DNA from: a virus
Direction: 5' to 3' (one strand)
Length of the DNA: 64,000 nt
IMG/VR virus record: IMGVR_UViG_3300043788_000078
Coordinates: 1 to 64,000 of that record
The stretch's first letter is position 1; each line of letters opens with the position of its first letter. A program made the translations under genes and the position numbers. Shown one piece after another: positions 15,404 through 26,000 of this stretch. The notes under the pieces are model-generated. The model was not told the DNA's origin and made no database searches. It saw only the letters and a list, made by a program, of their open reading frames with translations.

Positions 15404-17559
15404 GGCCCGCTCCTCGTGAACTTGCTGCCGTAACCGCTGACGGTCTGGCTGGTAACTGATGCACTCCACGTGCTGCTGATTGTAATCGTGTTGGATGCCG
15501 AGGAGTTGAACGCCTGGCCGGCGTTAACCCCGGAGAGGTACGAGGCGTTGCTGTTCGAGCCCGATGACCTCGTACCCGATATCCCGATGCCGCCGTTCAG
15601 GAAGAAATTGGCGGTTCCGGACACGCCGAGCGTGACCACGGCCAGCTTCCCGGTGACTGTCCCGTTGAAGTTCGTTGACGCAGGGAAGAATGCGCCGCCG
15701 ACGACCGCGTTGGCCAGGAGGCTTCCCCCTCCTGCCCCGTTGACGCTGATGCCGAACGTAAGGGTCGCCGTGCCTGCCGATTCCCACAGTCCCGAGTACG
15801 GTACCTCTATCTCGTATATGGTCCCTGCCTGTGCGTTCCCGGCCGGGATCGTCCAGGTGGCGCTGACTACCATCGTGCCGCCGTTGGCGTTGGTGTGCGT
15901 GGCCGTGTCCGTCTGCACGACGGGGTAGTTCCCGGTCATCCCGGTGGAATGTGCCGCCTGCACCTGCCCGTACGTGCCGCCGGTTAGCGTGGTCGCGCCG
16001 CTGGTCCCCCCGTAGACCGTGTACCCGGCGCTCACCGGCTGCCCGAGCAGCGGGTCCGTGGTCGCGTACGGGCAGTCGGAGGAGATCAGCTCGAAGACGT
16101 ACGTGGTGACGATGCCCTGGCCCTGCGCTCCGGCCCCGCCGCTGGTCCCGATGCCGGAGAATCCCTCGCCGCCGCCGCCGCCGGCCCCGTATATGCTCCC
16201 GGCGGCCCCGTTCCCGCCGCCGCTGGCCCCGGTGCCGCCCTGCCCGCCCCCTGCCGTCCCGCCGGCCCCGCCGGCTCCCGCTACCGTGCTGCTGGGCAGG
16301 CCGCCGTTCGCGCCGTTGCTGGTGCTGCCCGCTCCTCCTCCTCCTCCTCCGCCGTTCGGGGTAGACGAACTTCCGCCGCTTCCGCCGGCAAACGAGATCG
16401 TGTTGGAGCTGGCCGCGCCGCCCTGCCCGTCTGAGCCGGTACCCGAGTTGCCGCCGCTGAACCCCTCATTGCCCCCGTACGCGATCACGAATGTCTCGGC
16501 TCCCAGGGCGAACGTGGCATTCTGCCCGGATGTCCCCGGCGTGCCGCCGCCGGTGCCGGGTGCCCCTCCCGCGCCGCCGGGCGGTACGACAACCTGGTAC
16601 GTGGTGCTCCCGGTAATTGCCAGGGCGGGCTCCTCGGCGTACCCGCCTGCCCCGCCGCCGTTCGCCCCGCCGTCTGAGTTGTTCGTCCAGCCGCCTCCGC
16701 CTCCCGCGCCGGACGCGTACATCTGGACGCGGGCCACGGTCGCTGCCGGGGGCGATGTCCAGTTATTGCTCCCGGTCGAAGTGAATACCGACACGGTCGG
16801 GGTGACCGAGTACTTGTACACCCCGTCCCCGGTATTACGGAGGATGACCTGGCCGCCCTGGATCTGCCCGTCGTAGATCGTGGACGCGGACAGGGTGGAC
16901 GTGCCGATGCTGACGGCGCTTATCGCCTGGCCGTCCAGTGCGCCGAACTGGATCAGGTCGGCAGTGATCGAGCCTAGCTCGATCGCCGACCCGGGCAGTC
17001 CGCCGGCCGGGATGGTGGCCGCCGTGGCGACCGGGGTGGCCGTGGCGTACGCGCTCGGGGCGCTGGAGTTTCCCGACTCGTTGACCGCGACCAGGGCGAA
17101 GTAGTACTCGATGCCGGCCGTCAGGTTGCCGATGACGGCGATGCCGGTCTTGGCCAGCGTGGTCTGGAGGGTGGCGCTGCTGGGCGTGAAGCCCGCCTCG
17201 GCCGAGCAGTGAACCTCGGTGTCGGAGAAGTCCGACAGCGGGAAGCTGCCGTCCGCCATGGTGCCGTCCCAGTACACCCATGCGGACAGGGCGCTCGCTC
17301 CTGCCAGGGGCGCGGACGGGGCCACGGGGACGGTGCTGACCGATGACGTCACGGTGTACGTGCCGTCTCCCTGGATGCCCACCACCAGTGCCGGGGACCC
17401 CGTGGCGTCATTGACGGTGAGGGTCCCGTTCTCGATGGACGTGTTGCCCATCTGCGAGGTGCGCTGGGCACGCTGGATCGCGGTGATCTGCGTCTGGAGG
17501 GTGACCAGCTGCCTTTGCAGCTGAGCCATCGCCGGGCCGACGGACGGGGATACCGCCAT
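15400..17559 (-). CDS. Glycine-rich minor tail protein with fibronectin-III domain
   Basis: A 719-residue protein. A short N-terminal coiled coil (MAQLQRQLVTLQTQITAIQR) is followed near residues 85-170 by an FN3-like domain (AGIEYYFALVAVNESGNSS). A tail-fibre-like beta region comes next, and a very Gly-rich segment lies at about 285-460. The C-terminal 200 residues are beta-rich and may bind the receptor. The start overlaps the upstream stop (TAATG). It contains the 38-base stretch shared with bases 30-67. Confidence 0.75.
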   Translation of the reverse strand: MAVSPSVGPAMAQLQRQLVTLQTQITAIQRAQRTSQMGNTSIENGTLTVNDATGSPALVVGIQGDGTYTVTSSVSTVPVAPSAPLAGASALSAWVYWDGTMADGSFPLSDFSDTEVHCSAEAGFTPSSATLQTTLAKTGIAVIGNLTAGIEYYFALVAVNESGNSSAPSAYATATPVATAATIPAGGLPGSAIELGSITADLIQFGALDGQAISAVSIGTSTLSASTIYDGQIQGGQVILRNTGDGVYKYSVTPTVSVFTSTGSNNWTSPPAATVARVQMYASGAGGGGGWTNNSDGGANGGGAGGYAEEPALAITGSTTYQVVVPPGGAGGAPGTGGGTPGTSGQNATFALGAETFVIAYGGNEGFSGGNSGTGSDGQGGAASSNTISFAGGSGGSSSTPNGGGGGGGAGSTSNGANGGLPSSTVAGAGGAGGTAGGGQGGTGASGGGNGAAGSIYGAGGGGGEGFSGIGTSGGAGAQGQGIVTTYVFELISSDCPYATTDPLLGQPVSAGYTVYGGTSGATTLTGGTYGQVQAAHSTGMTGNYPVVQTDTATHTNANGGTMVVSATWTIPAGNAQAGTIYEIEVPYSGLWESAGTATLTFGISVNGAGGGSLLANAVVGGAFFPASTNFNGTVTGKLAVVTLGVSGTANFFLNGGIGISGTRSSGSNSNASYLSGVNAGQAFNSSASNTITISSTWSASVTSQTVSGYGSKFTRSGP

Positions 17560-20459
17560 TACAGTGTCCCCGCCTCTCCCGATTCGGCCATGTAGGAGTA
17601 GGAGTCCGAGCGTGCCAGGGTGAGCGTGGCGATGTCCGTGGTCGGGTCCTGGGCGATCGACACGACGCGGCACCAGATTACGGTGTTCCGCCACCCGGTG
17701 CACATGGTGACGGGGATGTCGTCACCGCACATGAAGGAGCCGAACGGGGCGTTCGCGTGGTTCTTGACGGTGACCTGCTGCGGCGCGTCGATGTTCTGCA
17801 CCGACGCCAGGAACTTGGCGGCCTTGGACTGGAGACGTGCCTGGGTGAGTACCGTCTGGTCCGTGTAGACCTGGGTCCTGCTCAGCCGCTGCCCGGACAG
17901 TGCCGAGGCGCTCGCGCGCAGCTCGGCGCTGCCCGACCCCGCGCCGAGCGCGATGATGTTGTCCGCGAACGTCGACCCGTCGTCCACCACCTGGACGGGC
18001 TGGATGATGTTCTCGCCCTCGGCGAACCGCAGGTCTGAGCGCCGGGTGCCGATGCGCGGCACGCCGAAGTGCAGGTAGTGCTCTACGTCGGTCTTAGCGG
18101 CGTTGCTCCATACGTGCTGCTCGTGCCAGTCGAACGGGATCTCCTGCTGGATAGACTGGATCTCCTGCCCGCAGTCGGTTGTGTTGTACCAGAGCAGCTG
18201 GAACGGGGTGGGCGCGAGGACTATCTGCTCCCCGGCCGCGTGCGCCTCGTTCAGCCCGGAGGACAGGATAAGCTCACCGGTCGGCGTGCCCGCGCTGTTC
18301 GTCGGCACGGAGCTTACCGTGTACGGCACGGTGCCGATCAGGATCACCTGGCCGGTCGCGAACCCGGCCGCGTCCCAGACGTAGATGGCGGCAGCACCGC
18401 TCGCCGCCGCCCTGGCCAGGGTTGTCCAGGTCTGCACCTGGAGTACGTCCTCCCCGGCGTTGTGCGTCTCGTTCAGGTTGGTGCCGAGGTTAAGCTCCCC
18501 GGTAGCCGTGCCGGAGGAGTTGGTCATCACCGTCTTGATCGTGTAGGCGATCCCGTTGACCGTGATCCGCATGCCGTTCGACAGCGACGCGGCATTCCAC
18601 ACCCATATGTACGGCTGGCCGGACGCGGCACTGCGCGCGAGCTGCGTGGATGCCAGGCTGGTCAGGCCGGCCCCGACGTCGGCCCCGGCCTTGGCCGTGT
18701 CGAGCTGGAGCCCGAGGTGCGTCTCGACGCTGGCCTGTATCCAGCCCCAGATGAAGCGCACCGCGTCCAGGGCATCCAGGTTGTACGCGGTGTAGTTCGC
18801 GCCGGTGTACGGCGTGCCCGACGGGTACCCGGCCCAGCCGGTCGCGGTGAGCGTCCACTGCGGTCCGTTGAACTGGCTCTCGGTGACGATCCCGCCGAAG
18901 TTGATGGTGTCGTTCTCCTCCAGGTAGACCGCGTCGCGCCAGGAGCGCACGAACGGGTTCCCGGTGGAGTCGAGCATGTCCGCGCGCGGCGGGCTCAGCG
19001 TGCACTGGAACGTGTCCGGGTTGTTGAGGTTCCAGGTGATGGTGGGGGACGTGATCCCCTGCACGTCCCGGTGGTACCACTGCTTGGTTATGAGGTTCTG
19101 GATGTGCATGCGCGGCATCTGCGACTTGATGAACGCGGGACTCGCGATGGGGGCGGTCAGCGGCTGCTGGGCGGTCACCAGGATGGAGGTGGCCTCGAAT
19201 ACGTCGTCGGCTACCGCGCTGCTAACGTGCGGGATGAAGGACAGGGCGGAAGACGGGACGGACGTCCCGCCGGGAACCGCGTACGGGACCTGCACCCACA
19301 GGCCGGGCGGCACGCTGATCGTCACCGACGACGTAGAGAGGAACGTCGCGCCGTCATACCAGTCGAAGCACATCTGTATGCTGCCCGAGGTGCTCTTGAC
19401 CCACGCCGTGATCAGGTACCCTATGCCACTGGCCAGCGGGGACGCGGCGGTCGCGTAGATGCCGCCGGGCACCGTCCCGTTGTTCGCGTACTGGGCGGCG
19501 TACGCCTGGCCGGGCAGGCTGCCGGCCTGCGCGTTGGCCGGCGTCCAGTCCATCAGGATGACGCCCCAGGATCCGGTGCCCATGCCCGTGGCCGCGTATC
19601 CCGTGAGACCGTCCGTGGCCGCAGTCTGCCAGGCCACGTTCTTGCTGTACCCGCCGCCGCTGGTGGACGTCACCGATGCCCAGCCGGCAGGGGTGGCACC
19701 GCTCGCGGCCGGGCTGAATGACACGGCCAGGAGAGTATCCCCGGCGGCCTCGGGGGTAATCCATGCCGAGGCCGTAGACCCGTTCCCGCTGCTGGCGACG
19801 GCTGCCTGGGCCAGGCGGCCGAGATAGCCCGTCGCGCCCCATGCCGATGACGCGAAGCTGCCGTTCGCGCTCGATGTTACCGTGACGTAGTCCGCCGCGC
19901 CCATCGCCTGGCAGTTGTAGGCCGCGAACAGGTACTCGAACATGGTCCCGGCCTGGTTGGGGGCCACGGCCACCAGGCTGTAGGAGTTGCCCGCCGTGTC
20001 CTTCACGCCGGTAATGCTCTTGGTCGCGGACGATACCTGGACGAGCGCGGTGTCTCCTTGCAGGATCACCTCGGCCCCGTTGTTGGCGGGGATGGTCCAG
20101 CTGGTCCCGCTCCCGGGATCGGCGTACCCGAACTGGTAGAACGCGCCGGGCGGCGTGATCGCCTGGCTCGTGATAGTGCCGTTCTTCGCCTGCCAGCCTG
20201 TCAGGCTCCCTCCGGCCATGTACGGGTTGGCATTGAGCACCTGGAGCCCTGCCTGCCCCGGCACCTGCGGGATCAGGTACTTGACCACTGCCAGGCGGTC
20301 GGCTGCCGCCGCGTTCTCCGCCAGGGCCGCAGGGATCGTCACCCCTACGGTCAGCGCGTCCGTGGCCCCGGCGGTCTCGGCTGCCGACTGCGTGAGGGTG
20401 GGCGTGACGGAGAGGGAGTCAGTCTCCCCGGCCGCGTCGGGGAAGTGCGGAGTGGTCAC
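17559..20459 (-). CDS. Large minor tail protein (tail hub/baseplate region)
   Basis: A 966-residue protein. The N-terminal 430 residues form a beta-rich, carbohydrate-binding-like part (GGSLTGWQAKNGTITSQAI). The second half starts PRMHIQNLITKQWYHRD and contains NNPDTFQCTLSPPRADM and AVYLEENDTINFGGIVTE, typical of actinophage tail-hub proteins. Between about residues 605 and 740 a segment of about 70 residues is duplicated (ARSAASGQPYIWVWNAASL versus ARAAASGAAAIYVWDAAGF). GTG start. Confidence 0.75.
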   Translation of the reverse strand: MTTPHFPDAAGETDSLSVTPTLTQSAAETAGATDALTVGVTIPAALAENAAAADRLAVVKYLIPQVPGQAGLQVLNANPYMAGGSLTGWQAKNGTITSQAITPPGAFYQFGYADPGSGTSWTIPANNGAEVILQGDTALVQVSSATKSITGVKDTAGNSYSLVAVAPNQAGTMFEYLFAAYNCQAMGAADYVTVTSSANGSFASSAWGATGYLGRLAQAAVASSGNGSTASAWITPEAAGDTLLAVSFSPAASGATPAGWASVTSTSGGGYSKNVAWQTAATDGLTGYAATGMGTGSWGVILMDWTPANAQAGSLPGQAYAAQYANNGTVPGGIYATAASPLASGIGYLITAWVKSTSGSIQMCFDWYDGATFLSTSSVTISVPPGLWVQVPYAVPGGTSVPSSALSFIPHVSSAVADDVFEATSILVTAQQPLTAPIASPAFIKSQMPRMHIQNLITKQWYHRDVQGITSPTITWNLNNPDTFQCTLSPPRADMLDSTGNPFVRSWRDAVYLEENDTINFGGIVTESQFNGPQWTLTATGWAGYPSGTPYTGANYTAYNLDALDAVRFIWGWIQASVETHLGLQLDTAKAGADVGAGLTSLASTQLARSAASGQPYIWVWNAASLSNGMRITVNGIAYTIKTVMTNSSGTATGELNLGTNLNETHNAGEDVLQVQTWTTLARAAASGAAAIYVWDAAGFATGQVILIGTVPYTVSSVPTNSAGTPTGELILSSGLNEAHAAGEQIVLAPTPFQLLWYNTTDCGQEIQSIQQEIPFDWHEQHVWSNAAKTDVEHYLHFGVPRIGTRRSDLRFAEGENIIQPVQVVDDGSTFADNIIALGAGSGSAELRASASALSGQRLSRTQVYTDQTVLTQARLQSKAAKFLASVQNIDAPQQVTVKNHANAPFGSFMCGDDIPVTMCTGWRNTVIWCRVVSIAQDPTTDIATLTLARSDSYSYMAESGEAGTL

Positions 20460-20462
20460 CGG

Positions 20463-21113
20463 CTACCCCACGGTGCCGGACCCGGTGGGCACCCCGAATG
20501 TCATGATCTCGGTCGCGGCCCAGATCTGGCCTGACAGCTTGGTCCCCTGCGCCGATATCCCGTGGTTGACGAAAATGACGTTCGAGAGCGATTGCGTGGT
20601 CGCGCCGCTCGCGCTGTAGTTGTCCGTCCCGAACTCGTTCCACGCGAAGTTGGCGACGCCCGTCCCGAAGGACGCGGTGAATGTCAGGGTGGGCGGCGTG
20701 GACGCGGTGGCGATAGCGGGAGCGGCCCCGCACAGCATGTAGTAGCTGGTGGTGCTGCCGGACCCGGTGTCGCCGCCCAGCTTGGTGTCCGAGTAGGCCG
20801 CCGCCGTGGAGACGGTGCCCACGCCGATGCGCCCGTACGTAGCGGAGAACTTGTTGGTGACCGACGTGCCCGCGATGCCGCCGAGCAGGGCGACCCATCC
20901 GGCCTGCACGAGCATGTTGCAGTTGACGTCGTGGGTCACTTTGTACGGCGCGACGCCGTGCCGGGCGAAGTCCCCCGGGGACAGCGTGACGTTGTCCTGC
21001 TGATGCCAGCGCCCGGGGATCCCCATCCGGCCCAGGGTCCAGTCGACCTGGTCGGCGTCCCAGCGTTCCACGTGAAACGTGGTCTGGACCGCCATGACGT
21101 CGTGATTCTCCAT
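20463..21113 (-). CDS. Minor tail protein (216 aa)
   Basis: A 216-residue beta-rich protein with GRIGVGTVSTAAAYSDTKLG, a pattern seen in small phage tail or fibre proteins, and a C-terminal EIMTFGVPTGSG. The ATG at 21113 follows GGGGAGAC; an in-frame ATG at 21095 has better Shine-Dalgarno spacing and could be the true start. It lies within a run of tail-tip genes. Confidence 0.65.
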   Translation of the reverse strand: MENHDVMAVQTTFHVERWDADQVDWTLGRMGIPGRWHQQDNVTLSPGDFARHGVAPYKVTHDVNCNMLVQAGWVALLGGIAGTSVTNKFSATYGRIGVGTVSTAAAYSDTKLGGDTGSGSTTSYYMLCGAAPAIATASTPPTLTFTASFGTGVANFAWNEFGTDNYSASGATTQSLSNVIFVNHGISAQGTKLSGQIWAATEIMTFGVPTGSGTVG

Positions 21114-21120
21114 GTCTCCC

Positions 21121-22104
21121 CTACGTCAGCGATGCGTTGCCCTGGAACTCCAGCAGCAGGGCCACCTGGCTGCCCTCGTCGACCTGCTCGATGCCTGTCT
21201 GGGTGCCGTCGGTATTCTGCGCGAACTGGAGCGTCTGCGTGGTGCCGCGCAGGGACGGGCCTACCGACGCCTGCGCGAACCCGGAGACCGAGTGCCGCGA
21301 CCCTATCGACGTTACCGACGTGCTGACCGAGGTAAGCGTAGCGGGGAACGAGAGATTGGGGGCAGTGACCGAGGACCCGAACACGGGCCACAGGTCGCCG
21401 CGCGCCCAGTTGGTGCCCCCGCCCTGGAACAGCATGTCGTTGATCTGCCACATCATCACCGCCGTGGTAGCCCAGGAGGGCACCTGGACGGAGAAAGACG
21501 CCCCGGGAGGCCAGGCGTGCGCCGTGGTGCTGACCGTCCACGACGTGGCCGTCCCCGGGCCGCCGGTGCCCATCGCCTGCATCTGCCGCTGCGGCTGGCT
21601 GACCGTCCGCAGGTCATGGATGTAGGACTGGGCGACGGTGGACGTGGACGCGGGCATGTCGATGCGGGCCAGGGCTATGCAGGAGCCGGAGCCGGACGGC
21701 GGGGACGTGGAGCCCGCCGCCACCCCCTGGATGACACGGGGGTAGACAATCTGCCCGGACGCGGGGCCTGCCCACGGGCTGCCGCTCCACGTGGGGTCCT
21801 CCGCCCTCGCCACGACCATGTCCGAGCGCACGGACCCGCTGGTGGCCGCGATCGACAGGGACGTGTCGTTGCCGACGTTATACCCGTAGTAGCTGCCCTG
21901 GTAGCTGGTTTCCGTGCCCGCGATCACGACCGCGCCGGGGCCCACGATGATCCCTGACGTCGCCGGGCTGTTGGCCGACACGATGCAGTCCAGGAACCCC
22001 ACGACGCCGGAGCTGCCCATGGTCGCGGACTGGAGCATCAGGCGCAGGAAGTTGCCGTTCTCGCTGTTCCCATCTACGGCATACGCTGCCGTCTGGAAGG
22101 TCAC
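21121..22104 (-). CDS. Minor tail protein (327 aa)
   Basis: A 327-residue protein starting at GTG directly after the upstream stop. The first half (GSSGVVGFLDCIVSANSPAT, GAVVIAGTETSYQGSYY, ALARIDMPASTSTV) resembles the baseplate/tail-tip family that forms the upper collar of fibres. The second half is a beta-rich domain ending QVALLLEFQGNASLT. The exact structural role is not determined. Confidence 0.65.
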   Translation of the reverse strand: MTFQTAAYAVDGNSENGNFLRLMLQSATMGSSGVVGFLDCIVSANSPATSGIIVGPGAVVIAGTETSYQGSYYGYNVGNDTSLSIAATSGSVRSDMVVARAEDPTWSGSPWAGPASGQIVYPRVIQGVAAGSTSPPSGSGSCIALARIDMPASTSTVAQSYIHDLRTVSQPQRQMQAMGTGGPGTATSWTVSTTAHAWPPGASFSVQVPSWATTAVMMWQINDMLFQGGGTNWARGDLWPVFGSSVTAPNLSFPATLTSVSTSVTSIGSRHSVSGFAQASVGPSLRGTTQTLQFAQNTDGTQTGIEQVDEGSQVALLLEFQGNASLT

Positions 22105-23028
22105 TTAGTAGCTCCCGCCTATGGACTGGGTGGCGTTCCGCCACGTGATGACGCACTGGGACTTGCCGGTGGGGTCCTGGCCCGTGTAGTGAACCAGGGT
22201 GGACCCTGTCTGGAGCTGCATGGCGATCAGCGCCGACCCGTTATAGCTCCCGGCCGCGCTGGTGCCGTTGAGCAGGACGGTACGCGCCCACGGCCGGGTG
22301 TCTATCACCAGCGTGTCCGCCACGCCGAGCGATCCCGTGTACCCGGCGGACACCGGCGTGTTGACGAACGTCAGGCCAGGGTTGGTGACCGGCCCCTTGA
22401 ACGTGAACACCGGCCAGGTGGGCAGGGAACCGCTGTTGACCAGGATGTTCTGCTGGTAGTTGTTGGTCGCGCTCAGCTGGTACGGCGGGGTCAGGGGCGG
22501 GGTCAGGGTGCCGAAGAAGGAGGGGGCCAGGCCGAGCGTCAGCGTGTTCTGCGCGTCCTCGTACCAGGTGTTGTCCGCGCACTGGAACGCGGCGGTGAAC
22601 GGTACCAGGCCCTGGAACACAGACCCCATGGTGGGCATGATCTGCCTGCCCCGGCCGTAGGCCCGGCGGACCACGTTGCTGCCCGTGTACCAGGCGCGGA
22701 GCACCTGCACCACGCCGTCCGTCAGGCGGATGGTCGGGTCGTTCCAGATGCCCGCCAGGGCCGAGTACGCGTCCATGGCCGCGTCTCCCTGGCCGGGCTC
22801 GGTGTAGGCGATGCCGGTATACGTGATCACCATGCCCGGAAGCGTGTCGACGCCGAACACCAGGCCGTCATGCCCGACTACCGGCTGGTCCTGGACGTTG
22901 ATGGTGCCGGTGTCTATCGCCGTATTCTGCACGTACAGGCTGTTGGCACCGGACCCGAAGATGATGGCGTTCACGCCGCCGTCATGCCCGATGCTGTACT
23001 GCCCGCTCATGAGCGTGGGATCAGGCAT
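22105..23028 (-). CDS. Distal tail (Dit-like) / siphovirus tail component protein
   Basis: A 307-residue protein placed directly after the tape measure, the normal site of the distal tail protein. It has VQVLRAWYTGSNVVRRAYGRGRQ-type N-terminal domain sequence, then the FTAAFQCADNTWYED and LPTWPVFTFKGPVTNPGLTF segments characteristic of phage tail component domains. It would form the hexameric ring at the tail end. It overlaps the tape measure by eight bases. Confidence 0.75.
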   Translation of the reverse strand: MPDPTLMSGQYSIGHDGGVNAIIFGSGANSLYVQNTAIDTGTINVQDQPVVGHDGLVFGVDTLPGMVITYTGIAYTEPGQGDAAMDAYSALAGIWNDPTIRLTDGVVQVLRAWYTGSNVVRRAYGRGRQIMPTMGSVFQGLVPFTAAFQCADNTWYEDAQNTLTLGLAPSFFGTLTPPLTPPYQLSATNNYQQNILVNSGSLPTWPVFTFKGPVTNPGLTFVNTPVSAGYTGSLGVADTLVIDTRPWARTVLLNGTSAAGSYNGSALIAMQLQTGSTLVHYTGQDPTGKSQCVITWRNATQSIGGSY

Positions 23029-26000
23029 TGCTCGCGCTCCAGTACTGCCGCTGCCCCTCGATGCGCATCCGCCAGGCCATCGCCTGCATTGTCTGCGCCA
23101 GGGTAGCCCCTTCCGGCATGGTAATGCTGCCCACGTTGATCTGCTGGCCGGACGGGCCGCCGGACTGCCTGTTCGCGCCGATCGCGGCCAGCCGCGACAT
23201 GGGCGTTACTACCTCGGCCTCGCGTTCGGCCAGCGTGTATATCCTGCCGCTGTTGGTGCCGTACCCGATGACGGGCTCGGTGATCACCCCGCCGTTGGCG
23301 TACCCGACGTAATTGCCGGACAGCAGGCCGGGAATGGCGAACGGCGTGACGTAGGTGGCGGCGATGTACCGGATGGCCGCGATCAGCTCCGCGACCGGGT
23401 TCCACAGTGACCCGCCCAGGCTGTACTGGGCGAACGTGGACGGCAGCATCTGCGCGACGCCCTCGGCGTGCTCGCCGTCCACAGAGATCGGGTCAATTGC
23501 CCTCGGGTTCCCCCCGGATTCCTTGCCCACCAGGGTGAGAAGAGGGGACAGCCAGGTTAGCGGCTTGGCCGCGATCTTCAGCGCCTGCTGTATCCAGGAG
23601 GACACGGTGCCCGACGTGCCGCCCGGGATGGCAGCCCCCGCCCCGGCCGTGTTGCCGATGAGGTAGCTGACGATGTCCTTGACGACCGTCTTGGGGTAGT
23701 CGGTCAGCACCTGGTCGAGCAGGCCCTTCGCCCCGGTGGCCGCGCCCTTGCTCGTCAGGCTGGCGAACGCGTTGTCCAGTGCCGTGGCGTTGCCCGTCGC
23801 GATCGCCGCCATGATGCGGGTGATGTCCCATCCCTTGGACAGGATGCCCGCGACCGGGTTCGACGCCGCCTGCCCGGGGGTGGTGGGGAACAGGCCGCCG
23901 CCGAGGTTCGCTCCCGGCAGGCCGCCCTTGGCGAACCCGGGCACCCCCATCATCTGGAACAGCCAGGCGTACTTCTTCGTCCTGTCCTTGTCGATCACGG
24001 CCTCGCCGCGCTCGATCAGCGCGGGCACCACGTCGCCGCCGCCGTATCCGGGGACCCTGCCGCCGGAGGACATGCGGGAGATCTTGACCGGCTTGCCGAG
24101 CCCCACGGCGTTGGTGATGGCGTCGAACACGTTGGCCAGGGGAATGAACACGTTGTCGACGAGGGAGGCGACGGGCTGGCGGACGATGCTCTCGACCCTG
24201 GACCAGGTCTGCTTGATGTAGTTGACCGCAGTGTCGAACCAGCCGGGCAGCTGCTGTGTGAGCAGCTGCTCGAACGGGTCCCAGATATCCCTGACCACGA
24301 AATCCCACATGGCCGTCAGGCCGTTCTGGTACGGGTCGATGAAGTACCGTTCCAGGAAGCTGTACGCGTCGGAGAACCATCCTGGCATCAGCTGCGTGAA
24401 CAGGCGCTCCATCGGCTGCCAGATGTCACTGTCCAGCAGGTGCCAGGCGTCCATCGTCGTGCCGTAGATAGCCGACCAGATAGCGGACCAGTGCTGGTAC
24501 AGCTCGATAGCCCCGAGGGCGATAACCCCGACCGGCCCGAGCAGGGGCAGAAGGTACTTCCCGAACCCGTTCCAGATGAAATTCCAGGCGTCCTCGGCGG
24601 CGGACTTGATGAACCCCCATACCTGCCGCCAGTGGACGACCAGCTCGGCGGCTGCGGCTACCAGCAGCCCGATGCCGATTATCACCAGCGTGAACGGGTC
24701 GGTGGCGTCCAGGATGCCCTGGATGATCGCCAGCAGCTTCATGGCCCCGACGATCGCGAGTATCCCTGTGACGATCCCGGCCAGGACCTTGGGCGGAATC
24801 GCGTTGATGATCTCGGCCAGCACGGTGGCCACGGCGGATATCGCGCTTACCAGGGCACCGGTGAAGATGCCCGCGAGGGTGACCAGCAGCGGGAGCACGG
24901 CGGGCAGTATCTTGGCCAGGGTGCCCAGGACCGCCACCGCCAGCTTGGTCATCGGCGGGAGCAGCTGCGTGATGGCCTGCACCAGGCCGCCCGCGATCAC
25001 CGTCGACAGCTGGATGATGGCGTTCAGGATGGGGGGTATCACGGGCAGCAGCCCGCCGAGCAGCGCGTTTATCAGCACGCCCAGCGGCTTCACGAGATCC
25101 TCGATCACGTCGGCGAGGGTGTCGAAGACCGCGTAGTTCTCCATTACGTTGAAGACCTGCGCGAGCACCGCCGCGAACTTGTCAAGGCTGGGCGCGACGG
25201 ACTTGAGCACCCCGACAAGGGCGACCAGGATGGAGACGACGTCGCCCAGGATGGTGTTGGCCAGTTCCGCCCCGATGGTGCCGATCAGTGACAGGAACGG
25301 CAGGAGGCTCTTGATCAGCCCGGCAAGCTGGCCGATGACCGGCGCGAGCATCTCCGCGAATACGTCGGCCAGCTTTGCCACGTCGGGCAGCAGGGAGCCG
25401 ATCACGGAGAACAGCGCGCCGAGCACGGTCATGGACGCCTTGACGGCCGGGGCCATGTCCCCGAACAGCGCCCCGATATCGCCGCCCAGCTGCCCCATGA
25501 TGCCCTCGAACTGCTTCATCACGGGCACCACGGCAGCGGTGATGGAGACCAGGCCCGGGAAGAGACTGGAAACCAGCTTCTCCAGCGACTCGATGAACGG
25601 CCCGAACGCGGGAGCCGCCGCCTTCATCAGGTCGATGACCCCGGACAGGATGGGACGGAGGCCGTTGAACACGCCCATCAGCTGAGGCGCGACGGTCTTG
25701 AATATCCCGGCCAGGGGTGCCTGGAGGGTCTTGAGCAGGCCGGGAACCTGGGCGATGACGGCGGACAGCGCGGGCACGATGGGCCCGGCCGCTGCCTTGA
25801 TCACCGCCTCGGCGTCGCCGCCGAGCGCGCTGAACTGCTTCTTGAGCTTAGGACTGGTGGCGACGACCCCGGCGATGGCCCCGCCGATCAGCGCGGTCCC
25901 CAGGCCCGCGCCGATCACGCCGCCGAGCGCGGGCAGGGCGGCCAGGGCAGTGCCGACCGCGCCGACGATCGCGGTGGCCTTGGTCGACATGCCGAACAGG

